The translations under genes were made by a program, and so were the position numbers. 64,000 nucleotides of DNA from Pontibacter sp. Tf4. GTDB taxonomy: Bacteria; Bacteroidota; Bacteroidia; Cytophagales; Hymenobacteraceae. Shown in pieces: positions 1-8,367 of the stretch. The stretch lies in assembly GCF_014212495.1 (NCBI RefSeq), contig NZ_JACKZC010000009.1, forward strand, positions 124,001-188,000, read 5' to 3'. Every line of letters starts with the position of its first letter. Position 1 is the stretch's first letter. The notes beneath the pieces were generated by a model that saw only the letters and a list, made by a program, of their open reading frames with translations, was not told where the DNA came from and made no database searches.

Positions 1-886
1 TTAGCGGCGCGTTGGTCGCTTTAATTTCGTTCAGCATCTGGTACTCGTCGCCGCTGGTTTTAATGATGTATTGTGTTCTGAATTCATCGCCCACTTTATC
101 GGCACGCAGTACATCCAGTTTGCTGCCTGCTTCAAAGATCTGCGGGAAACGATTGGCGTCTGTAAAAGCTTTCAGCGAGATATTCTGCTCGCGGCCCGGG
201 TTCTGATTGTTCCACTGTGCATCTAAATATGTCTGGCGCAACAGGGCAATAGCACCCATCAGCGATGCCGGGTAGTCCTGTGTAGAAGAACCTTTATCGA
301 ACGACAGGGCACCGGCGGCTTTATCCAGCACGATTACTTCATTTTCGCGCTTGTCAGCCAGTGTTACCAGGGCAGCCGTACCACGGGCAATGCCATCGCG
401 GTGGATAGCCAGCACCGTACCAAAACCCTGCTTGCGCAGTTCATCGGCCTGCTTACTGTTTGCCTTGAAAAGTTCTACCGCGTTGGTTTCCGGACGGATG
501 GCCTGGTTCCAGTTGTAGGCACCTTCTTTTTTAGACTCCATTTGCGGAGCGGCACCCCAACCACGTTGCTCGCGCTTTACTTCCGGCAATCCGTAAGTAG
601 AGAACATATCCACGAAAGCAGGGTAAATGTGCTTGCCTTTGGCATCAACTACAACAGCACCAGCAGGCACTTTTAAGTTGGTGCCTACGGCTTCTACTTT
701 CCCGTTGCGGATAAGCAGCGTAGCGTTGTTGAGCGTGGTTTTATAGTCGGTGTGGATGGTGGCGTTGGTCAGGGCTACCAGGCCTGGCCGCTCATCGTAC
801 ACCCCATTGCGCGGAAAAGTCTCCTGCGCCATCGCGCTGCCGGCTCCAAATGCGAGACAGGCTGCAATGGTTAAGATTTTCTTCAT
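1..886 (-). CDS. Amidohydrolase-like secreted protein, N-terminal part (cut by window edge)
   Basis: Open reading frame running off the left edge; ATG at 884-886, about 295 codons visible. It begins with a clear Sec signal peptide (MKKILTIAACLAFGAGSAMA, cut before Q) followed by the N-terminal beta-sandwich typical of imidazolonepropionase-like amidohydrolases (ALTNATIHTDYKTTLNNATL, LIRNGKVEAVG, VVDAKGKHIYPAFVD). Where the family normally has a metal-binding HxH after the G/AF(I/V)D segment, this protein reads VDMFSTYG, so the first metal ligands are missing. It may be a non-catalytic or divergent partner of another amidohydrolase, an arrangement known in Bacteroidota where such genes come in pairs. 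The C-terminal half, and any partner gene, lie outside the window. Confidence 0.75.
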   Translation of the reverse strand, partial: MKKILTIAACLAFGAGSAMAQETFPRNGVYDERPGLVALTNATIHTDYKTTLNNATLLIRNGKVEAVGTNLKVPAGAVVVDAKGKHIYPAFVDMFSTYGLPEVKREQRGWGAAPQMESKKEGAYNWNQAIRPETNAVELFKANSKQADELRKQGFGTVLAIHRDGIARGTAALVTLADKRENEVIVLDKAAGALSFDKGSSTQDYPASLMGAIALLRQTYLDAQWNNQNPGREQNISLKAFTDANRFPQIFEAGSKLDVLRADKVGDEFRTQYIIKTSGDEYQMLNEIKATNAPL

Positions 887-1096
887 GAGTTAGCGTAAAA
901 GTGAGAGATAGTTACAGTTAGTTTAGTGTAATCAAATATAAGGATACTGTTGTTAAAACATTTATACCGTAACTAAAAAATATGAGCGGCTCACCCAACT
1001 ATGTACTATATTGTAAAAATATTATATCTTACTGTGAGCTAAGCCTTTTATGTAAGCCGGTTTACCTGAGAGCAGCCAGATTTTAAACTATAGTTT

Positions 1097-2218
1097 ATGA
1101 ACTACCGCCACCCGCTCCTGCTCTCCCTGTTACTGCTAACTATAGTTTTTAAAGTAGCAGCCCAAACGCCCGACTCAACTATAGTTACCCAAAAGAAAAC
1201 CAAAGGGCTGATACCGGTGCCGGTGCTTTACTATACCCCTGATACCAAACTCGGCTTTGGGGTTGCGCTGATCGGCTTTTTTAAACTGCAAAGCAAAACA
1301 GACAGCACCTATACCCGTCTGTCTACAGCCCGTTTGATTGCGGATTACACGCTGAACAAACAGATGGACCAGTGGCTGGAGTGGAACATTTTTACCAGGG
1401 AAGAAAAGTACCTGCTGCGCGGCGAACTACGGCACCGCATCTATACAGATCGTTTTTATGGTACTAGCAACAACAGCTCGCTGGATAACGAGGAGCGCTA
1501 CGAATATGACCTGATCGGCACCAAACTGGCTGCGCTGAAACAGGTTGGGAATGGCATTTTTGTAGGCCCTGACCTGCAGCTCACCAAATACTATAACTCC
1601 GAAACCAACCCGATCTCAGAAGACCAGCCGAGCCAACTGGAAACCCAAAAAATAAGGGGCTACAAAGGTGGTTGGAACAATGGTTTAGGGCTGGTGCTGT
1701 TATTTGATAGCCGGGATAATGTTTCGTTTGCCAGCAGCGGGATGTTACTAGAGCTGTCGGGTTACCGGTTTGGCAGTATGTTGGGTGGCGGCTTTAACTA
1801 CAGCAACTATAACCTGAACTTCAGCAAGTATTTTGCACTTAAACCTAACCACGTACTGGCTAGCAACACGGTACTGACTATAAATACCGACGAAGTACCT
1901 TTTATGCGCATGGCAACTATAGGCGGCGACCGTTTGCTGCGTGGTTATGCCCGCAGCCGTTTCTTGGCCCGTAATGTAGTAGCCACGCAACTGGAATACC
2001 GCTTTCCTATAAAAGGCAGGTTTGGGCTGGTAGCTTTTACAGGTATAGGTGATGTTTTTGATGAAACAGAAGACCTTGCCTTTGACCGGTTGAAGTACAC
2101 CATTGGCTCCGGATTGCGCTTTGCCCTGAATCCGAAAGAGAAAATTAACGTGCGTCTGGATGCCGGCTATGGCCACGAAGGCATAAACTTTTTTGTAGTG
2201 CTGGGCGAGTCGTTTTAG
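1097..2218 (+). CDS. Omp85/BamA-like outer-membrane beta-barrel protein without POTRA domains
   Basis: 373 aa. A signal peptide (residues 1-22, ending VAAQ) is followed directly by an outer-membrane barrel; there is no room for POTRA repeats, so this is a short surface-antigen (D15) type protein rather than BamA itself. The family hallmark GGDRLLRGYARSRF is present in the C-terminal third, and the chain ends in phenylalanine (FFVVLGESF), as expected of a beta-signal recognised by the BAM complex. Substrate is unknown. The ATG at 1097 follows a perfect AACTATAGTT (1086-1095) by one base, in the place where a ribosome-binding site would lie; two more copies are inside the first 30 codons. Family assignment is firm, role is not. 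Confidence 0.75.
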   Translation: MNYRHPLLLSLLLLTIVFKVAAQTPDSTIVTQKKTKGLIPVPVLYYTPDTKLGFGVALIGFFKLQSKTDSTYTRLSTARLIADYTLNKQMDQWLEWNIFTREEKYLLRGELRHRIYTDRFYGTSNNSSLDNEERYEYDLIGTKLAALKQVGNGIFVGPDLQLTKYYNSETNPISEDQPSQLETQKIRGYKGGWNNGLGLVLLFDSRDNVSFASSGMLLELSGYRFGSMLGGGFNYSNYNLNFSKYFALKPNHVLASNTVLTINTDEVPFMRMATIGGDRLLRGYARSRFLARNVVATQLEYRFPIKGRFGLVAFTGIGDVFDETEDLAFDRLKYTIGSGLRFALNPKEKINVRLDAGYGHEGINFFVVLGESF

Positions 2219-2267
2219 GTTATGGTTGTAAACTATAACTTTGTTGCACGCTACCATACAAACTACA

Positions 2268-3215
2268 ATGCCCCTACCGCTACTCAACAATTACCCCTTA
2301 CTCCAGAAAATACTGATAGCTGGTTTAGTGCTTGCTATAGTTTCCACAGCTTACATTTCCGCGCCCCTGGCTTTGTTTCTGGGCTTGGTGATGGGAATTA
2401 TAGTTGGTAACCCGTGGCAGAAACATACTTCGATGGCGTCTAAATACGCTTTGCAAATTGCTGTAGTTGGCCTTGGGTTTAGCATTAACCTGCACCAGGT
2501 AAGCGCTACTGGTTTATCGGGCATCATCTACACAGCCATATCACTGACTATAACGTTGGGCCTGGCTTATATTCTGGGTAAAGTGTTTAACATACAGGCA
2601 AAGCTGTCGCATTTAATTGGAGTGGGCACGGCTATTTGCGGGGGTAGCGCCATTGCAGCAGTGGCTCCAACTATAAAAGCCGAACCTGCCGAGATCTCGG
2701 TTTCGCTGGCTATCGTTTTTATTTTAAATGCGCTGGCCCTGTTCGTATTCCCTATAGTTGGCGATTGGTTTAACCTGACGCAGAGCCAGTTTGGCGTGTG
2801 GGCAGCCATTGCCATTCACGATACAAGCTCGGTAGTAGGGGCAGCCAGTAAGTATGGTGCTAAAGCCCTGGAGATTGCCACTACGCTAAAACTAACCCGC
2901 GCGCTTTGGATCATCCCGATGGTACTGGTGTCGGCCTTCCTGTTCAAGAGCAAAGAGACAAAACTCAACCTGCCGCTTTTTATTCCACTGTTTGTGCTAG
3001 CATCGGTGCTCTTTACGTTCGTACCTATAGTTGCCACTGCAGCGCCGGCTATAGTTTTAGTTGCTAAAAAATTCCTGCTGCTCAGCTTGTTTTTCATCGG
3101 CATCAACCTGAACCTGAAAACCATAAAAAGTATTAGCGCACGTCCGTTTTTACAAGGAGCTATACTTTGGCTGCTGGTGTCGGCAGGCTCGTTGTTCGCT
3201 GTCATTTTCTTTTAA
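2268..3215 (+). CDS. YeiH/UPF0324 family putative sulfate-type exporter
   Basis: 315 aa from ATG at 2268; a TTG in frame at 2241 would add nine polar residues and is less likely. About ten hydrophobic segments span the whole chain. The conserved UPF0324 block VGTAICGGSAIAAVAP sits near residue 120 and is followed by the family's IHDTSSVVGAASKYG segment. Proteins of this family are annotated as putative sulfate/anion exporters of the inner membrane; the substrate has little experimental support. It starts about 50 bp after the Omp85-like gene on the same strand, so co-transcription is possible but not shown. Half copies of the CTATAGTT motif occur several times within the gene. Confidence 0.8.
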   Translation: MPLPLLNNYPLLQKILIAGLVLAIVSTAYISAPLALFLGLVMGIIVGNPWQKHTSMASKYALQIAVVGLGFSINLHQVSATGLSGIIYTAISLTITLGLAYILGKVFNIQAKLSHLIGVGTAICGGSAIAAVAPTIKAEPAEISVSLAIVFILNALALFVFPIVGDWFNLTQSQFGVWAAIAIHDTSSVVGAASKYGAKALEIATTLKLTRALWIIPMVLVSAFLFKSKETKLNLPLFIPLFVLASVLFTFVPIVATAAPAIVLVAKKFLLLSLFFIGINLNLKTIKSISARPFLQGAILWLLVSAGSLFAVIFF

Positions 3216-3250
3216 GCTATAGTTCGGTAAATTGATCAATCGAAAAACAA

Positions 3251-3331
3251 TTTGTCATTCTGTAAAGAAACTTGGTGGAAGGTAGGTTAAGCTTTTGCTA
3301 AAAGCCCACAAGATCCTTTCAGGATGACAAA
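3251..3331. repeat. Interspersed intergenic repeat with 12-bp inverted ends
   Basis: An 81-bp stretch bounded by TTTGTCATTCTG (3251-3262) and CAGGATGACAAA (3320-3331), inverted with one mismatch. The TTGTCAT...ATGACAA style is common in Bacteroidota intergenic DNA (from general knowledge). A relative beginning TGTCATTTCGAACAAAGTGA is seen near 14258. No coding potential. Confidence 0.55.
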
Positions 3332-3411
3332 AAGCCCAGTCCTTTTTCTTTCTCTACACCACAGTCAACTATAGTTATAAACAGAAACTATCATTTTATA
3401 AAATTAATCAA

Positions 3412-3443
3412 TTTGATTTATAAAACCACTCCCGGTACTTTTG
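3412..3443 (+). promoter_or_regulatory. Bacteroidota-type promoter for the catalase gene
   Basis: TTTG at 3412-3415, a 20-base spacer, then TACTTTTG at 3436-3443, matching the TTTG-N19/20-TAnnTTTG consensus used by the primary sigma factor in Bacteroidota. It lies 40 bp before the catalase ATG. No OxyR-type site could be identified by eye. Confidence 0.6.
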
Positions 3444-3482
3444 GAGCATCCTTACAGAACACTACTCTAAAAGAAACCGACC

Positions 3483-4991
3483 ATGAGCGAGAAAGAAAAA
3501 AACCACAAGATCACCACCGCATCCGGTATACCAGTTTACAACTACGAAGATTCTCAAACAGCTGGTCCGCGCGGCCCGGTATTGCTGCAGGATTATTTTT
3601 TACACGAGAAGCTTGCCCATTTTAACCGCGAGCGCATACCAGAGCGCGTCGTGCACGCCAAAGGCTCCGGCGCGTACGGCACCTTCACTGTTACCCACGA
3701 CATCACCAAATACACCAGAGCCAAACTGTTCAGCGAAATTGGTAAGCAGACACGTGTTTTCCTGCGCTTCTCAACAGTAGGTGGCGAAAAAGGCAGCGCC
3801 GACAGCGAGCGTGACCCACGTGGTTTTGCCCTTAAATTTTACACCGAAGATGGTAACTGGGACCTGGTAGGCAACAACACGCCGGTGTTCTTTATCAAAG
3901 ACGCCAAAAAATTCCCGGACTTTATCCATACCCAGAAACGCGACCCTTATACCAACTGCAAAAGCGCAACTATGGTATGGGATTTCTGGAGCCTGAACCC
4001 GGAAAGTCTGCACCAGGTAATGATTTTGATGAGCGACCGCGGCACGCCGTTCTCTTACCGCCACATGCACGGGTTTGGTAGCCACACGTTCTCGTTCATT
4101 AACAAAGAAAATGAGCGTTACTTCGTGAAATTCCATTTTAAAACGCAGCAGGGCATTAAGAACTTTACCGATGCAGAGGCTGCTAAAATGCGCGGCATAG
4201 ATGCAGACCACGCACAGCGCGACCTGGTAGAAGCGATTGACAAAGGCGACTTCCCGCGTTGGGACCTGAAGGTGCAGATCATGACCGGAGAGCAGGCTGC
4301 CAACTATAAATTCAATCCGTTTGATGTAACCAAAGTGTGGTCGCAGAAGGAATTCCCGCTGATAGATGTAGGCGTGCTGGAACTGAACGAGAACCCGGAC
4401 AACTATTTTGCACACGTAGAGCAGGCCGCTTTTGCACCGGCGCACGTGGTAGATGGCATCTCGTTCTCGCCGGACAAAATGCTGCAGGGCCGTATTTTAG
4501 GTTACCCCGATGCACAGCGTTACAGACTGGGCGCCAACTATGAGCAGATACCGGTGAACCGTTGTCCGTTTGCTACCAGTAACTACCAGCGCGACGGCGC
4601 CATGCGCATAGACGGCAACGGTGGCAGCAAACCAAACTACTTTCCGAACAGCTTCGACGATAATTTTGCCGATGAAAACTATAAGCAGCCAGCCGAACCG
4701 CTACAGCGCGATGTATATGCCGACTGGTTTGACCGCAACGGCGAAAACGAGAACGACCACTACTCACAGCCCGGCGACCTGTTCCGTTTAATGACCCCTG
4801 AAGAAAAAGCAAATACGATCAGCAACATAGTAGGCGCTATGCGCAGCATCAGCGGCGAAAAACGCGACCTGATCATTAACCGCCAGTTGTGCCATTTCTT
4901 CCGTGCCGATATCAGCTTAGGTCTGGGTGTGGCGCAAGGCTTGGGCGTAGATGTTACCCAGCACGCTACAGGTATGGTGCATCCTAACTAA
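3483..4991 (+). CDS. katA: Monofunctional haem catalase (small-subunit type)
   Basis: 502 aa, the usual size for clade 3 (small-subunit) catalases. It degrades hydrogen peroxide to water and oxygen in the cytoplasm. Active-site residues can be placed by homology: distal histidine H58 in [12 protein letters not shown], distal asparagine N131 in [10 protein letters not shown], and proximal haem-ligand tyrosine Y341 in [14 protein letters not shown]. The [20 protein letters not shown] block is typical. No signal peptide. It has its own promoter (3412-3443), and no other gene follows closely on the strand, so it is probably monocistronic; a hairpin plus T-run at 5270-5306 could end the message after the intervening repeat unit. 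Assignment is certain at family level. Confidence 0.97.
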   Translation: MSEKEKNHKITTASGIPVYNYEDSQTAGPRGPVLLQDYFLHEKLAHFNRERIPERVVHAKGSGAYGTFTVTHDITKYTRAKLFSEIGKQTRVFLRFSTVGGEKGSADSERDPRGFALKFYTEDGNWDLVGNNTPVFFIKDAKKFPDFIHTQKRDPYTNCKSATMVWDFWSLNPESLHQVMILMSDRGTPFSYRHMHGFGSHTFSFINKENERYFVKFHFKTQQGIKNFTDAEAAKMRGIDADHAQRDLVEAIDKGDFPRWDLKVQIMTGEQAANYKFNPFDVTKVWSQKEFPLIDVGVLELNENPDNYFAHVEQAAFAPAHVVDGISFSPDKMLQGRILGYPDAQRYRLGANYEQIPVNRCPFATSNYQRDGAMRIDGNGGSKPNYFPNSFDDNFADENYKQPAEPLQRDVYADWFDRNGENENDHYSQPGDLFRLMTPEEKANTISNIVGAMRSISGEKRDLIINRQLCHFFRADISLGLGVAQGLGVDVTQHATGMVHPN

Positions 4992-5006
4992 GATTCCTGA
5001 AAAGTA

Positions 5007-5224
5007 AACCCACCCCTACCCCTCCGAGGAGGGGAATTAGAAACCGTTAAAATTCTTTCTGCTGGCGCGGATCTGCGATCCGTGACTTACCTATAAAGTC
5101 GGATTTGCAATCCGACTGGGCCGGAGGCCCAAACTATAGTTTAGCACGAGCGAAGACGCTCGCGCCATAGGGACTAAATTAATTGAGCAGAAATTCCCCT
5201 CCTCGGAGGGGTTAGGGGTGGGTT
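5007..5224. mobile_element. 218-bp MITE-like unit with 32/33-bp inverted ends and four internal hairpins
   Basis: The left end (5007-5038) and right end (5192-5224) are near-perfect inverted copies differing by one inserted A; each end is itself rich in CCCCTCC/GGAGGGG. Inside lie four perfect small hairpins: 5068-5073/5077-5082, 5098-5105/5109-5116 (both with TGC loops), 5118-5122/5126-5130, and 5147-5152/5157-5162. A perfect AACTATAGTT (5132-5141) separates the third from the fourth. No ORF of note. No clear target-site duplication directly abuts the ends. The end sequences resemble the AATTCCCCTCC-type repeats common in Bacteroidota. A partner transposase, if any, is elsewhere. Confidence 0.55.
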
Positions 5225-5269
5225 AAATACTCCTGAGCAAATCAATTAATCTCCCGTTTCTTATAGTTA

Positions 5270-5306
5270 AAAGCAGCGCGGGCTACGGCTTGTGCTGCTT
5301 TTTTAA
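5270..5306 (+). terminator. Rho-independent terminator
   Basis: AAAGCAGC (5270-5277) pairs with GCTGCTTT (5294-5301), followed by a T-run. It lies downstream of catalase and the repeat unit and upstream of the ArsR operator, separating the two transcription units. Confidence 0.6.
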
Positions 5307-5355
5307 TTTACTTTAGGAACTACGCAGGCTTTAAAATTGTACTGAATTAGTAAAC

Positions 5356-5371
5356 ATGAACACATGTTCAT
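5356..5371. promoter_or_regulatory. Palindromic operator for the ArsR-family regulator
   Basis: ATGAACA-N2-TGTTCAT is a perfect inverted repeat with 7-bp arms. It matches the general ATGAA...TTCAT style of SmtB/ArsR operators. It ends 28 bp before the ATG of the regulator at 5400, so autoregulation of the regulator and perhaps of the downstream sulfur genes is likely. An in-frame ATG inside the operator (5364) is therefore unlikely to be the translation start. Confidence 0.6.
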
Positions 5372-5399
5372 GTATTGCAAAAAGCTAATACAAGACACT

Positions 5400-5705
5400 A
5401 TGAGCAGTTTGAAGGTACGGTTAGATAAGAAAAAGTTGGAGCGTGCAGCGTATGTGCTTAAAAGCGTGGCGCACCCGGTCCGCATCAGCATCATAGACCT
5501 GCTGCAGCAAAAGGAGCGCTTTACTGTAAGCGAATTGCAGGAAATATTACAAATAGAACAATCCTTGCTGTCGCACCACCTGACCAACATGCGCGACAAA
5601 GGTGTGGTAGATACCAAGCGCGAGGGCAAAAATGTATTCTACTTCCTGACAGACAGCTCCATTACCAGCATTATAGATTCGATAAACACCTGCCGCATAT
5701 TTTAA
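5400..5705 (+). CDS. ArsR/SmtB-family winged-helix repressor, probable sulfur-stress sensor
   Basis: 101 aa from ATG 5400. The chain is a single winged helix-turn-helix: LKSVAHPVRISIIDLL (residues 20-35), recognition helix LQIEQSLLSHHLTNMRDKG (50-68), and beta-wing VDTKREGKNVFYFL. The only cysteine is C98, three residues from the C-terminus; there is no CxC metal site like that of classical ArsR. BigR/SqrR-type persulfide sensors use two cysteines, so the sensing chemistry here is uncertain. Its palindromic operator lies at 5356-5371, and the next two genes on the strand are a rhodanese lipoprotein and a persulfide dioxygenase/rhodanese, which suggests reactive sulfur species as the signal. 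A terminator-like hairpin separates it from those genes. Confidence 0.85.
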   Translation: MSSLKVRLDKKKLERAAYVLKSVAHPVRISIIDLLQQKERFTVSELQEILQIEQSLLSHHLTNMRDKGVVDTKREGKNVFYFLTDSSITSIIDSINTCRIF

Positions 5706-5731
5706 AACTTTAGTACGCAACTATAGTTTAC

Positions 5732-5768
5732 CGCCACTGTTGCCCCATGCTGCAGTGGCGTTTTATTT
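5732..5768 (+). terminator. Rho-independent terminator after arsR-type gene
   Basis: CGCCACTG (5732-5739) pairs with CAGTGGCG (5753-5760), followed by TTTTATTTG. A perfect AACTATAGTT (5719-5728) sits just upstream of the stem. Confidence 0.65.
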
Positions 5769-5858
5769 GTGGTGGGTGGCGCATAAAACAATACAGACTG
5801 CTGGTAGTTTTTACCTTAAATTGGTACCTTTAACTGTTCAAATCTCAAGAGAAAGCCC

Positions 5859-6242
5859 ATGAAACTGATCTTAGTAACTATAGTTTCCGCATTTTTCAGC
5901 TGCGGCCAGCCACAGCAGGATGCCACCACCGCCAAGCGCCTGACGCCAACCGAATATAAACAACAAGCCACCACACAAAAAGGTGTGCTGATTGACGTAC
6001 GCACCCAGGAAGAATTTGCTTCGGGCCATTTGCAGGGTGCTGCCAACTCCGATCTACTGAATGGTGATTTTGCCAAAAGCTTAGATGGCCTGGATAAGGA
6101 AAAGACCTACTACCTGTACTGCAAAAGCGGCAACCGAAGTGGTAAAGCAGCCAAACTGATGCAGGATGCCGGCTTTAAAAATGTATTTAACATTGGTGGC
6201 TACGAAGAACTGAAAAGTGCCGGTTTACCAACCAAAGAATAG
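5859..6242 (+). CDS. Rhodanese-domain lipoprotein
   Basis: 127 aa. The N-terminus is a lipoprotein signal with lipobox cysteine C15 (SAFFSC). The rest is a single rhodanese domain: VLIDVRTQEEFASGHLQGA (43-61) and the active-site loop around C88 (LYCKSGNRSGKAA). It would carry sulfane sulfur as a cysteine persulfide at the periplasmic face of a membrane. It begins 37 bp before the persulfide dioxygenase gene and probably shares its message. An AACTATAGTT copy encodes residues 6-9 of the signal peptide. Family call is firm; the physiological sulfur donor is inferred from context. Confidence 0.88.
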   Translation: MKLILVTIVSAFFSCGQPQQDATTAKRLTPTEYKQQATTQKGVLIDVRTQEEFASGHLQGAANSDLLNGDFAKSLDGLDKEKTYYLYCKSGNRSGKAAKLMQDAGFKNVFNIGGYEELKSAGLPTKE

Positions 6243-6279
6243 CCCAACCATCACGATTTTACAAGTATAATTACATACA

Positions 6280-7623
6280 ATGAAAATAGAGCAGTTTTAC
6301 GATAAAGGCCTGGCACACGCCAGCTACGCCATTATAAGCGAAGGCCGGATGGCCCTTGTAGACCCGGCCCGCGACCCGCAGCCGTACTTCGACTTTGCTA
6401 AAGCCAACAATGCCGAGATTGTAGCCATTTTTGAAACGCACCCGCATGCCGACTTTGTAAGCTCGCACCTGGAAATAGCCCAGAAAACCGGCGCCACCAT
6501 TTATGTAAGTAAACTGTTGGGCGCTGATTACGAGCATGAGTCTTTTGATGATGGCGATGAAGTAAAACTGGGCAAGCTAACCCTAAAAGCTCTGAACACG
6601 CCAGGTCACTCCCCCGACAGCGTAACTATACTTTTGCTGGATGAAAGCGGCAACCAACACGCAGCTTTTACCGGCGATGCCCTGTTTGTAGGCGATGTAG
6701 GCCGCCCGGACCTACGCGAAAATGTAGGTAACATGACGGCCAAGCGCGAAGAACTGGCCCGCCAGATGTACCACACTACCAACAACGTTTTCAAAAAACT
6801 GAACGAAGAAGTACTAGTGTACCCTGCCCACGGCGCTGGCTCGCTTTGCGGTAAAAACCTGAGCTCCGATACGTTCTCCACGATAGGCCGTGAGAAAAAA
6901 ACGAATTATGCGCTGCAGGACATGAGCGAAGATGAGTTCATCAGAACCTTGCTCGAAGATCAGCCTTTTATTCCAAAATACTTCGGCCACGATGTGACCA
7001 TGAACAAAGCCGGCGCCCGCAGCTTTGAAGAAAGTATTGCTGCTGTGCCACGCTTAACGCAGGATGCTGCTTTGGAAGAAGGCATTTTAGTCGTAGATAC
7101 ACGTCCGCAGGCAGCTTTCAAAAAAGGCCATAAGCCTAACAGCATCAACATTCAGGAAGGCGGTAAATTTGAGACCTGGCTGGGTTCTATAGTTGGCCCG
7201 AACGAGAAGTTCTACCTTATTGCTGAGAACGAAGAAGTGTTAAACTCTGTGATCCGGAAAGCAGCAAAAATCGGTTACGAAGGCAATATAAAAGGAGCGC
7301 TGCTAACACCAACAGACCTGCCAGAAACCAGCGTAGAAACCGACCTGAACGACTTCCGCCAGAACCCGGATAACTATACTATAGTTGATATCCGTAACAA
7401 CGGCGAAGTAAAAGCAGGCAAGATATTCGACAGTGCCATCACCATTCCGTTGCCGGAGTTGCGTGAGCGCAAAAACGAGATTCCGCAGGACAAACCAATA
7501 ATGGTACACTGCGCCGCCGGTTACCGCTCTGCCGCCGGACAAAGCATACTGGAGCAGGAATTCGATGTTCCGGTTTACGACCTGAGCGATGCCATTACCA
7601 GCTTCCAGAAAGTGAACGCTTAA
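6280..7623 (+). CDS. CstB-like persulfide dioxygenase with pseudo-rhodanese and rhodanese domains
   Basis: 447 aa, cytoplasmic. Residues 1-250 form a metallo-beta-lactamase fold: H54, H56 and D58 in THPHADF, H110 in TPGHSPDS, D133 in TGDALFVGD, H184 in PAHGAGS, the ETHE1-type iron set. Residues 265-340 are a rhodanese fold with no catalytic cysteine (pseudo-rhodanese); residues 360-445 are a second rhodanese with C411 in VHCAAGYRSA. This three-part order is that of staphylococcal CstB, which oxidises persulfides and transfers sulfur to give thiosulfate. With the upstream rhodanese lipoprotein and ArsR regulator it looks like a sulfide or persulfide detoxification unit. The stop codon TAA at 7621 is the start of an AACTATAG half motif, followed by a terminator. 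Confidence 0.88.
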   Translation: MKIEQFYDKGLAHASYAIISEGRMALVDPARDPQPYFDFAKANNAEIVAIFETHPHADFVSSHLEIAQKTGATIYVSKLLGADYEHESFDDGDEVKLGKLTLKALNTPGHSPDSVTILLLDESGNQHAAFTGDALFVGDVGRPDLRENVGNMTAKREELARQMYHTTNNVFKKLNEEVLVYPAHGAGSLCGKNLSSDTFSTIGREKKTNYALQDMSEDEFIRTLLEDQPFIPKYFGHDVTMNKAGARSFEESIAAVPRLTQDAALEEGILVVDTRPQAAFKKGHKPNSINIQEGGKFETWLGSIVGPNEKFYLIAENEEVLNSVIRKAAKIGYEGNIKGALLTPTDLPETSVETDLNDFRQNPDNYTIVDIRNNGEVKAGKIFDSAITIPLPELRERKNEIPQDKPIMVHCAAGYRSAAGQSILEQEFDVPVYDLSDAITSFQKVNA

Positions 7624-7633
7624 CTATAGAAAT

Positions 7634-7664
7634 CCCGCCTCTAACAGGCGGGGTTTTTTCTTTT
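7634..7664 (+). terminator. Rho-independent terminator
   Basis: CCCGCCT (7634-7640) pairs with AGGCGGG (7646-7652), followed by a long T-rich run. It ends the sulfur-gene message. Confidence 0.85.
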
Positions 7665-7829
7665 ACATACACGCTTAAATTCAGTGCAATTTAAGGAACG
7701 GCAGTAGACGAATAGGCAGGATTAAAATAATAAACTTAAGACAACACGCAGTATGTATTTTTTTACATACTTTTGATGATTAGATTGCCCGATGCAACGA
7801 CAGCAACTATAGTTATTTAATGCAATTTT

Positions 7830-8237
7830 ATGCCTTTCACTACTGTCTACTCTTCCGATTATTATAAGATCGAAGTCGATCTGAAAGGCAATTTGCTGCG
7901 CTCTGAATGGCTGCGCCATGTAACCGACGACGAGCTGATTGCCGGTGGCACAAAACTATACGAAGCGCTCCGCGACCACAAAGTAGAACGGGCCATTGCC
8001 AGCGGAAAAGTGTTAGGTGCCCTGGGGCCTAAAGCCAAAGACTGGATGGCTAACGAATTTTACGAACTGCTCTCGCAAACCAACCTTAAAAAACTGGCAA
8101 GGGTGCTCCCGGAAAGCGTTTTCCATAAACTATCATTAGAATCAGTTATTTCCCGTGCCGAAGCGCAGGGCAAAACACGTTTCGAAGTGAAAAGCTTTTC
8201 GGATAACGACGAAGCCCTGAAGTGGCTGCTTGCTTAA
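7830..8237 (+). CDS. Small protein resembling the STAS/SpoIIAA-like family
   Basis: 135 aa, no signal peptide or membrane segment. The pattern of an N-terminal beta-strand pair (YYKIEVDLKGNLLRSEWL), a helical middle, and a C-terminal FEVKSFSDNDEALKWL segment resembles SpoIIAA-like/STAS proteins found singly in Bacteroidota, where a family member is often followed by that same kind of closing helix. No catalytic motif is visible. It stands alone, with a terminator upstream and a perfect AACTATAGTT at 7805-7814, 16 bp before the start. Function unknown; the family call is tentative. Confidence 0.6.
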   Translation: MPFTTVYSSDYYKIEVDLKGNLLRSEWLRHVTDDELIAGGTKLYEALRDHKVERAIASGKVLGALGPKAKDWMANEFYELLSQTNLKKLARVLPESVFHKLSLESVISRAEAQGKTRFEVKSFSDNDEALKWLLA

Positions 8238-8367
8238 AACTATAGCTACCTAGCTAATTTTTACCGCTCTGCCCACTCCCAAGCTATTAGCATAATATTC
8301 TTTCCATCCAATTTGCAATATTTATATATTCCGATGTATCTTGTTTCGGATTTGGAGCTGAAGATTT

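Noticed and set aside
4995..5236. TCCTGA on both sides of the 218-bp element as a target-site duplication
   Set aside because: The copies do not directly abut the inverted ends (6 bases away on each side) and a 6-bp match is easily chance.
5364..5399. ATG at 5364 as start of the ArsR-type gene
   Set aside because: It lies inside the palindromic operator; the conserved domain begins after the ATG at 5400.
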